A DNA stretch of 64,000 bases from CAMLIZ01 sp036231905. GTDB taxonomy: Bacteria; Pseudomonadota; Gammaproteobacteria; Burkholderiales; Burkholderiaceae_C. Shown here one piece after another: positions 50,212 through 59,618 of this stretch (position 1 is the first letter of the stretch; every line of letters starts with the position of its first letter). The notes under the pieces were generated by a model. That model did not search any database. It was not told the origin of the DNA and was given only the letters and a program-made list of their open reading frames with translations. The position numbers were made by a program, and so were the translations under genes. Location of the stretch: positions 372,001 to 436,000 of the forward strand of contig NZ_JAZARE010000003.1 of assembly GCF_036231905.1 (NCBI RefSeq), read 5' to 3'.

Positions 50212-52647
50212 TCAGTGCTTGATCGCTTCAGTGGTCGCCTGCCCGCCTTCCGGTGTGGTGGCAGCTGCAGCCGGCGTTTCCGGCTTGGGCACCACTTCGT
50301 CGTCGGGCAGGGGTTGCGGCTTGGCTTCCAGCGCCACTTCCAGCACGTGGTCGATCCACTTCACCGGCACGATCTCGAGCTTGTTCTTCACATTCTCGGG
50401 AATGTCCTGCAGATCCTTGACGTTCTCTTCCGGGATCAGCACCGTCTTGATGCCGCCGCGGTGAGCTGCCAGGAGCTTCTCCTTCAGGCCGCCGATCGCC
50501 GTGACCTCGCCGCGCAAGGTGATCTCGCCGGTCATCGCCACATCCGCCCGCACCGGGATGCCGGTGAGCGCCGACACGAAGGCCGTGGTCATCGCGATGC
50601 CCGCGCTGGGGCCGTCCTTGGGCGTCGCACCGTCCGGCACGTGGATGTGGATGTCGCGCTTTTCGAAAGCTTCATCCTTGATGCCGAGGCGTCGCGAGCG
50701 TGAACGCACCACCGAGCGTGCAGCCTCGACCGACTCCTTCATCACGTCGCCCAGCTGGCCGGTGCGAATGATGTTGCCCTTGCCGGGCATGATGGCCGAC
50801 TCGATGGTGAGCAGGTCGCCGCCCACTTCGGTCCAGGCCAGGCCGACCACCTGGCCGACCTGGTTCTGCTTCTCGGCCTGGCCGTAGCTGAAGCGCCGCA
50901 CGCCCAGGAAGTCGTGCAGGTTGTCTTCAGTGACCACCACCTTGCCGTCGTAGGTCTTGAGCTGGATGCCCTTGACCACCTTGCGGCAGATCTTTGAGAT
51001 CTCGCGCTCCAGCGAACGAACGCCGGCTTCGCGGGTGTAGTAGCGGATGATGCCGCGGATGGCGCCCTCGGTGACTTCCATCTCCTCATCTTTCACGCCA
51101 TTGTTCTTCTGCTGTTTGGGCAGGAGGTAACGCTGGGCGATGTTGAGCTTTTCGTCCTCGGTGTAACCCGACAGGCGGATCACTTCCATCCGGTCCAGCA
51201 GCGCCGGCGGGATGTTCATCGAGTTCGACGTGGCCACGAACATCACGTCCGACAGGTCGAAGTCGACCTCGACGTAGTGGTCGCTGAAGGTGTGGTTCTG
51301 CTCCGGGTCCAGCACTTCGAGCAGGGCCGACGACGGGTCGCCACGGAAGTCCATTCCCAGCTTGTCGATTTCGTCCAGCAGGAACAGCGGATTGCGGGTG
51401 CCCACCTTGGACAGGCTTTGCAGCACCTTGCCCGGCATGGAGCCGATGTAGGTGCGGCGGTGGCCACGGATCTCGGCCTCATCGCGCACGCCGCCCAGCG
51501 CCATGCGAACGAACTTGCGGCCGGTGGCGCGCGCCACGCTCTGGCCCAGCGAGGTCTTGCCCACGCCCGGGGGGCCCACCAGGCACAGGATGGGCGCCTT
51601 CACCTTGTCGACGCGCTGCTGCACCGCGAGGTACTCGAGGATGCGGTCCTTGACCTTCTCCAGGCCGTAGTGGTCCTCGTTCAGCACGTCCTCGGCATTC
51701 TTGAGGTCGTGCTTGATCTTGGTCTTCTTGCTCCAGGGCAGGTTGACCAGGGTGTCGATGTAGTTGCGCACCACCGTGGCTTCGGCGGACATCGGCGACA
51801 TCAGCTTGAGCTTCTTCAGCTCGGCATCGGCCTTCTTGCGCGCCTCCTTGGGCATGCGGGCGGCGGCAATCTTCTTCTCGAGGTCCTCGAGGTCAGCGCC
51901 CTCTTCGCCGTCGCCCAGTTCCTTCTGGATCGCCTTGACCTGCTCGTTCAGGTAGTACTCGCGCTGGCTCTTTTCCATCTGGCGCTTGACGCGGCCACGG
52001 ATGCGCTTTTCCACCTGGAGGATGTCGACCTCGTGCTCCAGCAGCTCCAGCAGCTTTTCCAGGCGCTTGTCGACCTCGAACAGGTCGAGTACCGACTGCT
52101 TGGCTTCCAGCTTCAGCGGCAGGTGTGCGGCGATGGTGTCGGCCAGTCGGCCGGCATCGTCGATGCCTGCGATGGAGGTCAGGATCTCCGGCGGGATCTT
52201 CTTGTTGAGCTTGACGTACTGGTCGAACTGCTGCGTGACCGCGCGGCGCAGCGCCTCGATCTCGGGCTTGGTATCGGCCAGCGGCGGCACTGGGGTGACA
52301 TCGGCGACGAAGTGCTCGCCGTTGTCCGAGATCGCATTGGTGTTGGCGCGCTGGATGCCTTCGACCAGCACCTTCACGGTACCGTCGGGCAGCTTCAGCA
52401 TCTGCAGGATGGTGGACACGCAGCCGACATCGAACATGTCGTCGGCTTTCGGCTCGTCCTTGCCGGCGGCCTTCTGGGCCACCAGCATGATCTGGCGCCC
52501 TGCTTCCATCGCCGCTTCCAGTGCCTTGATGGACTTGGGGCGGCCGACGAACAGCGGGATCACCATGTGGGGGAACACCACCACATCGCGCAGCGGCAGC
52601 AGCGGCAAGGTGATGGGTTCAGCAGGCAATACGGGATGTCCGGACAT
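50212..52647 (-). CDS. lon: ATP-dependent protease Lon
   Basis: Lon is a hexameric AAA+ serine protease that degrades misfolded and regulatory proteins. The 811-residue protein has the N-terminal LAN substrate domain (LPLLPLRDVVVFPHMVIPLFVGR in part), the ATPase with Walker A GPPGVGKTS near 356-364, and the protease domain with the Ser-Lys dyad; Ser681 is in PKDGPSAG. A Glu/Pro/Ala-rich tail of about 30 residues ends the protein. It is the last gene of tig-clpP-clpX-lon and has its own heat-shock-type promoter. Confidence 0.98.
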   Translation of the reverse strand: MSGHPVLPAEPITLPLLPLRDVVVFPHMVIPLFVGRPKSIKALEAAMEAGRQIMLVAQKAAGKDEPKADDMFDVGCVSTILQMLKLPDGTVKVLVEGIQRANTNAISDNGEHFVADVTPVPPLADTKPEIEALRRAVTQQFDQYVKLNKKIPPEILTSIAGIDDAGRLADTIAAHLPLKLEAKQSVLDLFEVDKRLEKLLELLEHEVDILQVEKRIRGRVKRQMEKSQREYYLNEQVKAIQKELGDGEEGADLEDLEKKIAAARMPKEARKKADAELKKLKLMSPMSAEATVVRNYIDTLVNLPWSKKTKIKHDLKNAEDVLNEDHYGLEKVKDRILEYLAVQQRVDKVKAPILCLVGPPGVGKTSLGQSVARATGRKFVRMALGGVRDEAEIRGHRRTYIGSMPGKVLQSLSKVGTRNPLFLLDEIDKLGMDFRGDPSSALLEVLDPEQNHTFSDHYVEVDFDLSDVMFVATSNSMNIPPALLDRMEVIRLSGYTEDEKLNIAQRYLLPKQQKNNGVKDEEMEVTEGAIRGIIRYYTREAGVRSLEREISKICRKVVKGIQLKTYDGKVVVTEDNLHDFLGVRRFSYGQAEKQNQVGQVVGLAWTEVGGDLLTIESAIMPGKGNIIRTGQLGDVMKESVEAARSVVRSRSRRLGIKDEAFEKRDIHIHVPDGATPKDGPSAGIAMTTAFVSALTGIPVRADVAMTGEITLRGEVTAIGGLKEKLLAAHRGGIKTVLIPEENVKDLQDIPENVKNKLEIVPVKWIDHVLEVALEAKPQPLPDDEVVPKPETPAAAATTPEGGQATTEAIKH

Positions 52648-52670
52648 GGGAACCTCTCTTTCCCGGCCTA

Positions 52671-52697
52671 CTTAGGGGCCGGGGCTGAATTTGCAAG
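52671..52697 (-). promoter_or_regulatory. Heat-shock (sigma32)-type promoter of lon
   Basis: The minus strand reads CTTGCAA (52697-52691), a 12-nt spacer, then CCCCTAAG (52678-52671), close to the E. coli sigma32 consensus CTTGAAA - N11-16 - CCCCATnT. Transcription would start about 17-20 nt before the lon ATG. Confidence 0.65.
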
Positions 52698-52762
52698 CAG
52701 CCGCATCATGCGGACCGCTTGCTGGTGTGGGCGACCGCAAACGCAATGCCGGATCGGCGCGT

Positions 52763-54031
52763 TCAGGCGCTGGCCTTGGCCTGCTCGCGGTACACCAGCA
52801 GGGGCTTGGCGTTCTCTTCGATGTTGTGCTCATCGAGCACCACCTTGGCAACGCCATCGAGGTTGGGCAGATCGAACATGGTGTCGATCAGGGCGGCTTC
52901 CATGATGGAGCGCAGGCCGCGTGCACCGGTCTTGCGGGCCAGCGCCTTGCGGGCAATCGCCTGCAAGGCCGACGGGCGGATCTCCAGATCGACTCCGTCC
53001 ATGCCGAAGAGCTTCTGATACTGCTTGAGCAGTGCGTTCTTCGGCTCGGTGAGGATCTGCACCAGCGCGTCTTCGGTCAGCTCGCCCAGGGTGGCGACCA
53101 CCGGCAGGCGGCCCACCAGTTCGGGGATGAGACCGAACTTGATCAGATCCTCGGGCTCGGCCTCGCGGAACACTTCCGAGACCTTGCGCTCGTTCTTGGT
53201 GTGCACCGTGGCGCCGAAGCCGATGCCTGAGCGCTCGGTGCGGTTCTGGATCACCTTTTCCAGCCCGTCGAAGGCGCCACCGCAGATGAACAGGATGTTG
53301 GTCGTGTCGATCTGCAGGAAGTCCTGGTTCGGGTGCTTGCGCCCGCCCTGCGGCGGCACGCTCGCCATCGTGCCCTCGATGAGCTTGAGCAGCGCCTGCT
53401 GCACGCCTTCGCCGGACACGTCCCGGGTGATGCTCGGGTTGTCAGCCTTGCGCGAGATCTTGTCGATCTCGTCGATGTAGACGATGCCGCGCTGCGCCCG
53501 CTCGACGTCGTAGTTGCAGTTCTGCAGCAGCTTCTGGATGATGTTCTCGACGTCCTCGCCCACGTAGCCCGCTTCGGTGAGCGTGGTGGCGTCCGCGATG
53601 ACGAAGGGCACGTTGAGCAGGCGTGCCAGCGTCTGGGCCAGCAGCGTCTTGCCGGAGCCGGTGGGGCCGATCAGCAGGATGTTGCTCTTGGACAGCTCGA
53701 CTTCATCCTTCGAGCTGCCCATGTGCTTCAGGCGCTTGTAGTGGTTGTAGACGGCCACAGAGAGCGTGCGCTTGGCCTGATCCTGGCCAATGACGTACGA
53801 GTCCAGGATGCCCTTGATCTCGCCCGGCGTGGGCAGGTCGGACTTGGCGGCGCGCGAGGCTCCGTTTTCAGCGGGCACCTCGTCGCGGATGATGTCGTTG
53901 CACAGCTCGATGCACTCGTCGCAGATGAAGACCGAAGGGCCGGCGATGAGCTTCTTCACCTCGTGCTGGCTCTTGCCGCAGAAGGAGCAGTACAGGACTT
54001 TTTCGCTCGAAGCGCCTTTTTTGTCGGCCAT
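52763..54031 (-). CDS. clpX: ClpXP protease ATPase subunit ClpX
   Basis: ClpX unfolds substrates and feeds them to ClpP. The 422-residue protein has the N-terminal C4 zinc-binding domain (Cys15, Cys18, Cys37, Cys40), Walker A GPTGSGKT at about 122-129 and Walker B, and the sensor and pore-loop motifs GYVGEDV and RKADNPSITRDVSGEGVQQALLKLIEG in part. It follows clpP after 133 nt that contains a strong hairpin. Confidence 0.98.
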   Translation of the reverse strand: MADKKGASSEKVLYCSFCGKSQHEVKKLIAGPSVFICDECIELCNDIIRDEVPAENGASRAAKSDLPTPGEIKGILDSYVIGQDQAKRTLSVAVYNHYKRLKHMGSSKDEVELSKSNILLIGPTGSGKTLLAQTLARLLNVPFVIADATTLTEAGYVGEDVENIIQKLLQNCNYDVERAQRGIVYIDEIDKISRKADNPSITRDVSGEGVQQALLKLIEGTMASVPPQGGRKHPNQDFLQIDTTNILFICGGAFDGLEKVIQNRTERSGIGFGATVHTKNERKVSEVFREAEPEDLIKFGLIPELVGRLPVVATLGELTEDALVQILTEPKNALLKQYQKLFGMDGVDLEIRPSALQAIARKALARKTGARGLRSIMEAALIDTMFDLPNLDGVAKVVLDEHNIEENAKPLLVYREQAKASA

Positions 54032-54094
54032 GGGTGCGTGCGAAGGGAATCGCGGTACGTGAGAGTGTTCGGATCAATGATAGTTCAAGTGAAG

Positions 54095-54123
54095 ACGGGG
54101 CCTTTCGCAGGAAAAGGCCCCGT
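54095..54123 (-). promoter_or_regulatory. Stem-loop in the clpP-clpX gap
   Basis: ACGGGGCCTTT (54095-54105) and AAAGGCCCCGT (54113-54123) make a perfect 11-bp stem. On the minus strand no U-tract follows (CTTCACTTG), so it is not a strong terminator of clpP; it may be a processing or stability element. On the plus strand GTTTTCC follows. Confidence 0.55.
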
Positions 54124-54164
54124 TTTCCATGCTCCGCCGGCCGCTTGCGGCCGGCAAGCGGCGC

Positions 54165-54773
54165 TCAGGCCCGCTTGTCCAGCACCTGGTCGATCAGGCC
54201 ATAGGTCTTCGACTCGTGAGCGGACATGAAAAAGTCCCGTTCCGTATCGTTTTGGATCTTTTCTAGCGGCTGGCCGGTGCGCTCGGCCAGGATGCGGTTC
54301 AGCTGCTCGCGGGTGCGCAGGATCTCCCTGGCATGGATCTCGATGTCCGTGGCCTGGCCCTGGGCGCCGCCCAGCGGCTGGTGGATCATGATGCGCGAGT
54401 TCGGCAGGGCAAACCGCTTGCCCTTGGCGCCCGCTGCCAGCAGGAAGGCGCCCATGCTCGCTGCCAGGCCCATGCACAGGGTGGACACGTCGGGCTTGAT
54501 GAACTGCATGGTGTCAAAGATCGACATGCCGGCGCTCACCGAGCCGCCTGGCGAATTGATGTACAGCGAAATGTCCTTGTCGGGGTTTTCGCTTTCCAGG
54601 AACAGCAATTGCGCCACCACCAGGTTGGCGGTCTGGTCATTCACCGGGCCGACCAGGAACACCACCCGCTCGCGCAACAGGCGGCTGTAGATGTCGTAGG
54701 CGCGCTCGCCCCGGCCGGACTGCTCGATGACGATGGGCACCATGCCCAGGTTCTGCGTCTCCAATGCGCTCAT
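54165..54773 (-). CDS. clpP: ATP-dependent Clp protease proteolytic subunit
   Basis: ClpP is the tetradecameric serine protease partner of ClpX. The 202-residue protein has the catalytic triad Ser106 (GLAASMGAF), His131 (IMIHQPLGG) and Asp180 (NDTERD). The ATG at 54773 was chosen over 54797 because AAGGA lies 5-6 nt upstream and the predicted heat-shock transcription start falls between the two codons. It follows tig with a terminator between. Confidence 0.97.
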   Translation of the reverse strand: MSALETQNLGMVPIVIEQSGRGERAYDIYSRLLRERVVFLVGPVNDQTANLVVAQLLFLESENPDKDISLYINSPGGSVSAGMSIFDTMQFIKPDVSTLCMGLAASMGAFLLAAGAKGKRFALPNSRIMIHQPLGGAQGQATDIEIHAREILRTREQLNRILAERTGQPLEKIQNDTERDFFMSAHESKTYGLIDQVLDKRA

Positions 54774-54800
54774 GCTGTTCCTTGAGGAATGATTCATCCG

Positions 54801-54828
54801 ATATTGGGCTTCATTATGAGGTGACAAG
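54801..54828 (-). promoter_or_regulatory. Heat-shock (sigma32)-type promoter of clpP
   Basis: The minus strand reads CTTGTCA (54828-54822), a 13-nt spacer, then CCCAATAT (54808-54801). The -10 half matches the CCCCATnT consensus except for one base. Transcription would start near 54794, about 20 nt before the clpP ATG. Confidence 0.65.
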
Positions 54829-54844
54829 AGCCGACCCCAGATGC

Positions 54845-54876
54845 AAAAAGGGCACCGGCCTGGTGGCCGAGTGCCC
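54845..54876 (-). terminator. Intrinsic terminator after tig
   Basis: On the minus strand, 20-odd nt after the tig stop codon, the GGGCAC...GTGCCC stem (54850-54876) with an inner CGGCC/GGCCG stem ends in TTTTTGC. It isolates tig from the clpP heat-shock promoter. Confidence 0.85.
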
Positions 54877-54897
54877 TGCTGCACGGAACGGGAACCG

Positions 54898-56205
54898 TCA
54901 GGCCTTCATCAGCTCGTCGAAGGGCAGCGACTTGTCCACCACCTTGGCCTTGCCGAGCACGTACTCGGTGACGTTGTTCTCGATCACCACCGCTTCCACC
55001 TCGGACATGCGCTGGCGGTCGCTGAGGTACCAGCGCACAACCTCGGCCGGCTTCTCGTAGCTCTGCGCCATTTCCTCGATGTGGGCCTGCAGCTGGTCCG
55101 GCTTGGCCTGCAGGTTGTTCTGGCGCACCAGCTCCGCCACGGCCAGGCCCAGGCGCACGCGGCGCTCGGCCTGGGGCCGGAAGATCTCCGCGGGGATGGG
55201 CGCCTTGTCGGCATCCTTCACGCCGCGCTGCTTCAGGTCGGCGCGTGCCTGCTCGGTCATGCGCTCCACTTCGTTGGCCACCAGCGCGTTGGGCACTTCC
55301 AGCTCGGCCGCCTTCAGCAGCGCGTCCATCACATTGGCCTTGTTACGGGCCTGGACACGGAATTTCACTTCGCGCTCGAGGTTGCGCTTGATGTCCGCGC
55401 GCAGGGCTTCCACCGTGCCTTCTGCGATGCCGAGGGACTTGGCAAAGGCCTCGTCCACCTCGGGCAGGTGGGCGGCCTCGATCTTCTTCATGGTGACCAG
55501 GAAGTCGGCTTCTTTCCCGGCCACGTCCTTGCCGTGGTAGTCCTCCGGGAACTGCAGCGGAAAGGTCTTCGACTCGCCGGTCTTCATGCCGCGCACGGCT
55601 TTGTCGAACTGCTCCAGCATCTGGCCTTCGCCGATCAGAAACTGGAAGGCCTCAGCCTTGCCGCCGGAGAAAGGCTCGCCGTCGATCTTGCCTTCGAAGT
55701 CGATGGTCACGCGGTCGCCTTCCGCGGCGCCTTCCGCGGCCGGACGCTGGGCGAAGGTGCGGCGCTGCTTGCGCAGGATGTCCAGCGTGCGGTCGATCGC
55801 CTCGTCGCTCACGTCGGCGGTCACACGCTCCACCTCCACGGCGGACAGGTCACCGATCTTCACTTCCGGGTAAACCTCGAAGGTGGCGTCGAAGGCAATG
55901 GTGCCCTCGGGAGCCTCGTCCTTCTGGGTGATACGCGGCTGGCCGGCCACACGCAGCTTGGCTTCGGTGGCGGCGTTGTTGAAGGCCTGGCCGACCTTGT
56001 CGTTCATGACCTCGTATTGCACCGAATAGCCGTAGCGCTGGGCGACCACGCTCATGGGCACCTTGCCCGGGCGGAAACCATCGGCCTTGACCGTGCGCGA
56101 CAGGCGCTTCAGGCGGGATTCGACTTCGTTGCTGATGTCGGTGGCAGCCAGGGTCAGCGTGATGCGACGCTCCAGCTTCTCAAGGGTTTCCACGGTGACC
56201 GTCAT
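54898..56205 (-). CDS. tig: Trigger factor
   Basis: Trigger factor is the ribosome-bound chaperone and prolyl isomerase that meets nascent chains. The 435-residue protein has the ribosome-binding domain with the GFRPGKVP signature near 43-50, the PPIase domain (GDRVTIDFEGKIDGEPFSGG, about 150-245) and the helical C-terminal arms. Its ATG lies 24 nt after the 3' end of tRNA-Leu(TAG), so it is probably co-transcribed with that tRNA and released by processing. Confidence 0.97.
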   Translation of the reverse strand: MTVTVETLEKLERRITLTLAATDISNEVESRLKRLSRTVKADGFRPGKVPMSVVAQRYGYSVQYEVMNDKVGQAFNNAATEAKLRVAGQPRITQKDEAPEGTIAFDATFEVYPEVKIGDLSAVEVERVTADVSDEAIDRTLDILRKQRRTFAQRPAAEGAAEGDRVTIDFEGKIDGEPFSGGKAEAFQFLIGEGQMLEQFDKAVRGMKTGESKTFPLQFPEDYHGKDVAGKEADFLVTMKKIEAAHLPEVDEAFAKSLGIAEGTVEALRADIKRNLEREVKFRVQARNKANVMDALLKAAELEVPNALVANEVERMTEQARADLKQRGVKDADKAPIPAEIFRPQAERRVRLGLAVAELVRQNNLQAKPDQLQAHIEEMAQSYEKPAEVVRWYLSDRQRMSEVEAVVIENNVTEYVLGKAKVVDKSLPFDELMKA

Positions 56206-56229
56206 ATGCGTGTCTCTCTGGTTGATACA

Positions 56230-56316
56230 TGGTGCGCGGGGGGGGACTCGAACCCCCACACCATCGCTGGCGTCAGGACCTAAACCTGGTGCGTCTACCA
56301 ATTTCGCCACCCGCGC
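56230..56316 (-). tRNA. tRNA-Leu (anticodon TAG)
   Basis: An 87-nt class II tRNA on the minus strand: acceptor GCGCGGG/CCCGCGC with encoded ACCA, anticodon loop TTTAGGT (anticodon TAG), variable arm, and GGTTCGAGTCC. It lies directly upstream of tig, a conserved betaproteobacterial arrangement. Confidence 0.97.
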
Positions 56317-56340
56317 ACACGGGAAAGAAAAGTGAAACAA

Positions 56341-56366
56341 GGGGCGGGAGCTTTCGCTCCTGCCCC
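56341..56366 (-). terminator. Hairpin after the RND pump gene
   Basis: GGGGCGGGAGC-TTTC-GCTCCTGCCCC (56341-56366) forms an 11-bp stem with one G-T wobble, about 40 nt after the RND stop codon. The minus-strand tail TTGTTTCACTTTTC is only moderately U-rich. It also lies upstream of tRNA-Leu(TAG). Confidence 0.6.
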
Positions 56367-56404
56367 TTGCTACGGAATCCTGGCGATCCGGCAAACCTCG
56401 AATT

Positions 56405-59400
56405 TTAGCTGGTTGCGGTGCCTATTTCGAGATTTCCCACCGGATTCGCCGGCCGGGCCTTTTCCTCGGTCGGCCGGGGCACCCGGAACCAGGCCGCATA
56501 CATTGCCGGCAACGCCAGCAGCGTGAGCACCGTGGCCACCACCAGGCCACCCATGATGGCCACCGCCATCGGGCCCCAGAACACACTGCGCGACAGCGGG
56601 ATCATCGCCAGCACGGCCGCCGCGGCGGTGAGCACGATCGGCCGGAACCGCCGCACCGCGGATTCCACGATCGCCGTCCAGGTGGGCACGCCGCGGGAGC
56701 GGTCCTGCTCGATCTGGTCGATCAGGATCACCGAGTTGCGCATGATCATGCCCATGAGCGCGATCACCCCCAGCAGCGCGACGAAACCGAAGGGCCGGTT
56801 CAGCAGCAGCAGCGCCCCCGCCACCCCGGCAATGCCCAGCGGCCCGGTCAGGAACACCAGCATGGCGCGCGAGAAGCTGTGCAGCTGCAGCATCAGCAGG
56901 GTGAAGATGATGAACAGCATCACCGGCACGCCGGCCGCGATCGAGCCCTGGCCCTTGCTGCTCTCCTCCACCGAGCCCGCGATCTCGATGCGGTAGCCCG
57001 GCGGCATCTTGGCCTGCAGCTCGGCCAGCTTCGGCCACACCTGGTTGGTGACGGTGGCGCCTTGCAGGCCTTCGACCACGTCGCCTTGCACGGTGACGGC
57101 GAAGTGCCGCCCTTCGCGCCACATCACACCCGGCTCCCAGGTGAAGCCGACCTTGGCGATCTGGGTCAGCGGAATGGAGCGGCCGCTGGCGGTGGGCAGG
57201 TAGGCGTTGCCGATGTCGGTGATCGCATTGCGTTCGTCAGCCGGCTGGCGCAGCACGATGTCCACCAGCTTGTCGCCTTCGCGGTACTGGCCCACGGTGG
57301 TGCCGGACAGGATGGTGCGGGAGGCCTGTGCGATGGACTGGCTGGTCACCCCCAGCGCCCGCGCCTTGTCCTGGTCGATGTCCAGGCGCAGCACCTTGAC
57401 CGATTCGTTCCAGTTGTCGTTCACGCCGCGCATGTTCGGGTTGGCGCGCAGGATCTCCTTGGCCTGATCGGCCCACTGGCGTACCTGCCTGGCGTCGTCG
57501 CCCACCACCCGGAACTGCACCGGGTAGGGCACCGGTGGCCCGTTGGGCAGCAGCTTGACGCGGCCGCGCACTTCGGGGAACTCGTCGGCCAGGATGGTGG
57601 GCAGCCGCAGGCGCAGCGCCTCGCGCTCCTTCAGGTCCTTGGGCAGCACGATGGCCTGGGTGACATTGCTCTGCGGGAAGATCTGGTCCAGCGGCAGGTA
57701 GAAGCGCGGCACGCCGCTGCCCACCCACATGGTGACCGCCTCCACGCCCGCTTCCTTCTTCATGCGGGCCTCGAAGTGCTTGGCCACCTCTTCGCTCTGC
57801 GTGATGGTGGAGCCTTCCGGCAGCCACAGGTCCACCATGAGTTCGGGGCGGCTGGAATCGGGGAAGAACTGCTGCTGCACCTTGCCCATGCCAGCCAGGC
57901 CCAGCACGAAGGTGAACACGGTCAGCCCGATCGTGATCCAGCGGTGCTCGACGCACCAGTTCACCAGGCCGCGGAAGCGGGTGTAGAACGGCGTGTCGAA
58001 CAGCTCGTGCGGGCCCTCGCTGTCGCTCTGGACCTTGCTGTGCACCCGCAGCAGCCTGGCGCCCAGGTAAGGCACGAAGTACACCGACACCAGCCAGGAG
58101 ATCAGCAGCGCGGCGGTGGTCACCGCGAAGATGGCGAAGGTGTATTCGCCCACCGTGGACTTGGCCATGCCGATCGGCAGAAAGCCGGTGGCGGTGATCA
58201 GCGTGCCGGTCAGCATGGGCATGGCCGTCACGTCGTAGGCGAAGGTGGCGGCGCGCATCTTGTCGTAGCCCTCTTCGAGCTTGCGCACCATCATCTCCAC
58301 CGCAATGATGGCGTCGTCCACCAGCAGGCCCAGCGCGATGATCAGGCTGCCGAGCGAGATCTTGTGCAGCCCCACGCCCCAGTAGAACATGGTGACGAAG
58401 GTGATCGCCAGCACCAGCGGAATGGTGATGCCCACCACCAGGCCGGGCCAGATGTCGATGCGCAGCGGCTTGGTGTGCAGGCCCAGGCTGATGAAGCTCA
58501 CCGCCAGCACGATCACCACCGCCTCGATGAGCACGTGCACGAACTCGCCCACCGAGCGAGACACCGACTTGGGCTGGTCCTGCACCTGCTCGAGCTTGAT
58601 GCCCAGCGGCAGCTCCTTCTCGATCTTGCCGGTGGTCTCCTTCAGTGCATCGCCCAGGCGGATGATGTCGCCGCCCTTGGCCATGGAGATGCCCAGCGCC
58701 AGCACCGGCTTGCCCTGGTGGCGCACTTTCACGGCCGGCGGGTCCACGTAGGCCCGCTTGATCTCCGCGATGTCGCCCAGGCGCAGCGAACTCGATGCAC
58801 CCGTGCCGGTGTTGGTGGCCCGGATCGGGAAGCGCCGCAGCTCTTCCACCGAGTTGAACTGGCCGCCGATGCGCACCTGCAGGCTGTCGGTGCCGGTGTT
58901 CAGCACGCCCGCACTTTCCACCGCGTTCTGCGCGCCCAGTTGCCCCAGCACCTGGTTGAAGTCGAGCCCGAGCTGGGCCAGCCGCTTCTGCGAGATCTCG
59001 ATGAAGATCTTTTCCGGTTGCGCGCCGAAGATCTCCACCTTCGCCACATCGGGCACCTTCAGCAGCGTCTGGCGCACCCGGTCGGCGTGCTCGCGCAGTT
59101 CCTCGTCGGTGAACCCGTCGGCGGAAAGCGCATAGATCGAGCCGTAGACGTCGCCGAACTCGTCGTTGTAGAACGGGCCGATCACGCCCTGCGGCAGGGT
59201 GGAGCGCGCATCGCCGATCTTCTTGCGCACCTGGTACCAGACGTCGTGCACCGCGCCCGGTGGCGAGCTGTCGCGGATCTGGAAGATGGTGAGCGATTCA
59301 CCCGGCTTGGTGTAGCTGCGGATCTTGTCCGCATACGGCACCTCCTGCAGCGTCTTCTCGATCTTGTCGGTCACCTGCTCGGCCACCTGCTGCGCGGTGG

Positions 59401-59602
59401 CGCCGGGCCAGAAGGCCTGCACGACCATGGCGCGGAAGGTGAACGGCGGGTCTTCGTCCTGGCCGAGCTGGAAGTACGCGGCCACGCCGAGCACCATCAG
59501 CACGATCATCAGGTAGCGGGTGAGCGGCTGGTGCTCCAGCGCCCAGCGCGAGATGTTGAAGCGCGAGCTGGGCGGGTCGCCGGCCAACGGAGAGGGGTTC
59601 AT
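56405..59602 (-). CDS. RND-family efflux pump permease
   Basis: A 1065-residue inner-membrane RND transporter of the AcrB/HAE-1 superfamily, which exports drugs or other hydrophobic compounds by proton antiport. It has 12 predicted membrane segments in the usual 1+5+1+5 pattern with two large periplasmic loops (FWPGATAQQVAEQVTDKIE; IFGAQPEKIFIEISQKRLAQ). The proton-relay aspartates are in LLVDDAIIAVE near 427-428. Sequence features place it near TriC-like pumps. It follows its adaptor gene by 16 nt; no outer-membrane channel gene is in the window. The start at 59602 fits the conserved N-terminus NISRWALEHQPLTRYLM. Confidence 0.93.
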   Translation of the reverse strand: MNPSPLAGDPPSSRFNISRWALEHQPLTRYLMIVLMVLGVAAYFQLGQDEDPPFTFRAMVVQAFWPGATAQQVAEQVTDKIEKTLQEVPYADKIRSYTKPGESLTIFQIRDSSPPGAVHDVWYQVRKKIGDARSTLPQGVIGPFYNDEFGDVYGSIYALSADGFTDEELREHADRVRQTLLKVPDVAKVEIFGAQPEKIFIEISQKRLAQLGLDFNQVLGQLGAQNAVESAGVLNTGTDSLQVRIGGQFNSVEELRRFPIRATNTGTGASSSLRLGDIAEIKRAYVDPPAVKVRHQGKPVLALGISMAKGGDIIRLGDALKETTGKIEKELPLGIKLEQVQDQPKSVSRSVGEFVHVLIEAVVIVLAVSFISLGLHTKPLRIDIWPGLVVGITIPLVLAITFVTMFYWGVGLHKISLGSLIIALGLLVDDAIIAVEMMVRKLEEGYDKMRAATFAYDVTAMPMLTGTLITATGFLPIGMAKSTVGEYTFAIFAVTTAALLISWLVSVYFVPYLGARLLRVHSKVQSDSEGPHELFDTPFYTRFRGLVNWCVEHRWITIGLTVFTFVLGLAGMGKVQQQFFPDSSRPELMVDLWLPEGSTITQSEEVAKHFEARMKKEAGVEAVTMWVGSGVPRFYLPLDQIFPQSNVTQAIVLPKDLKEREALRLRLPTILADEFPEVRGRVKLLPNGPPVPYPVQFRVVGDDARQVRQWADQAKEILRANPNMRGVNDNWNESVKVLRLDIDQDKARALGVTSQSIAQASRTILSGTTVGQYREGDKLVDIVLRQPADERNAITDIGNAYLPTASGRSIPLTQIAKVGFTWEPGVMWREGRHFAVTVQGDVVEGLQGATVTNQVWPKLAELQAKMPPGYRIEIAGSVEESSKGQGSIAAGVPVMLFIIFTLLMLQLHSFSRAMLVFLTGPLGIAGVAGALLLLNRPFGFVALLGVIALMGMIMRNSVILIDQIEQDRSRGVPTWTAIVESAVRRFRPIVLTAAAAVLAMIPLSRSVFWGPMAVAIMGGLVVATVLTLLALPAMYAAWFRVPRPTEEKARPANPVGNLEIGTATS

Positions 59603-59618
59603 GGGACGCGCCTTGAGG

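Noticed and set aside
54774..54797. clpP start at 54797 (MNHSSRNS...)
   Set aside because: The codon has no Shine-Dalgarno, and the predicted heat-shock transcription start lies downstream of it. The ATG at 54773 has AAGGA at the right distance.
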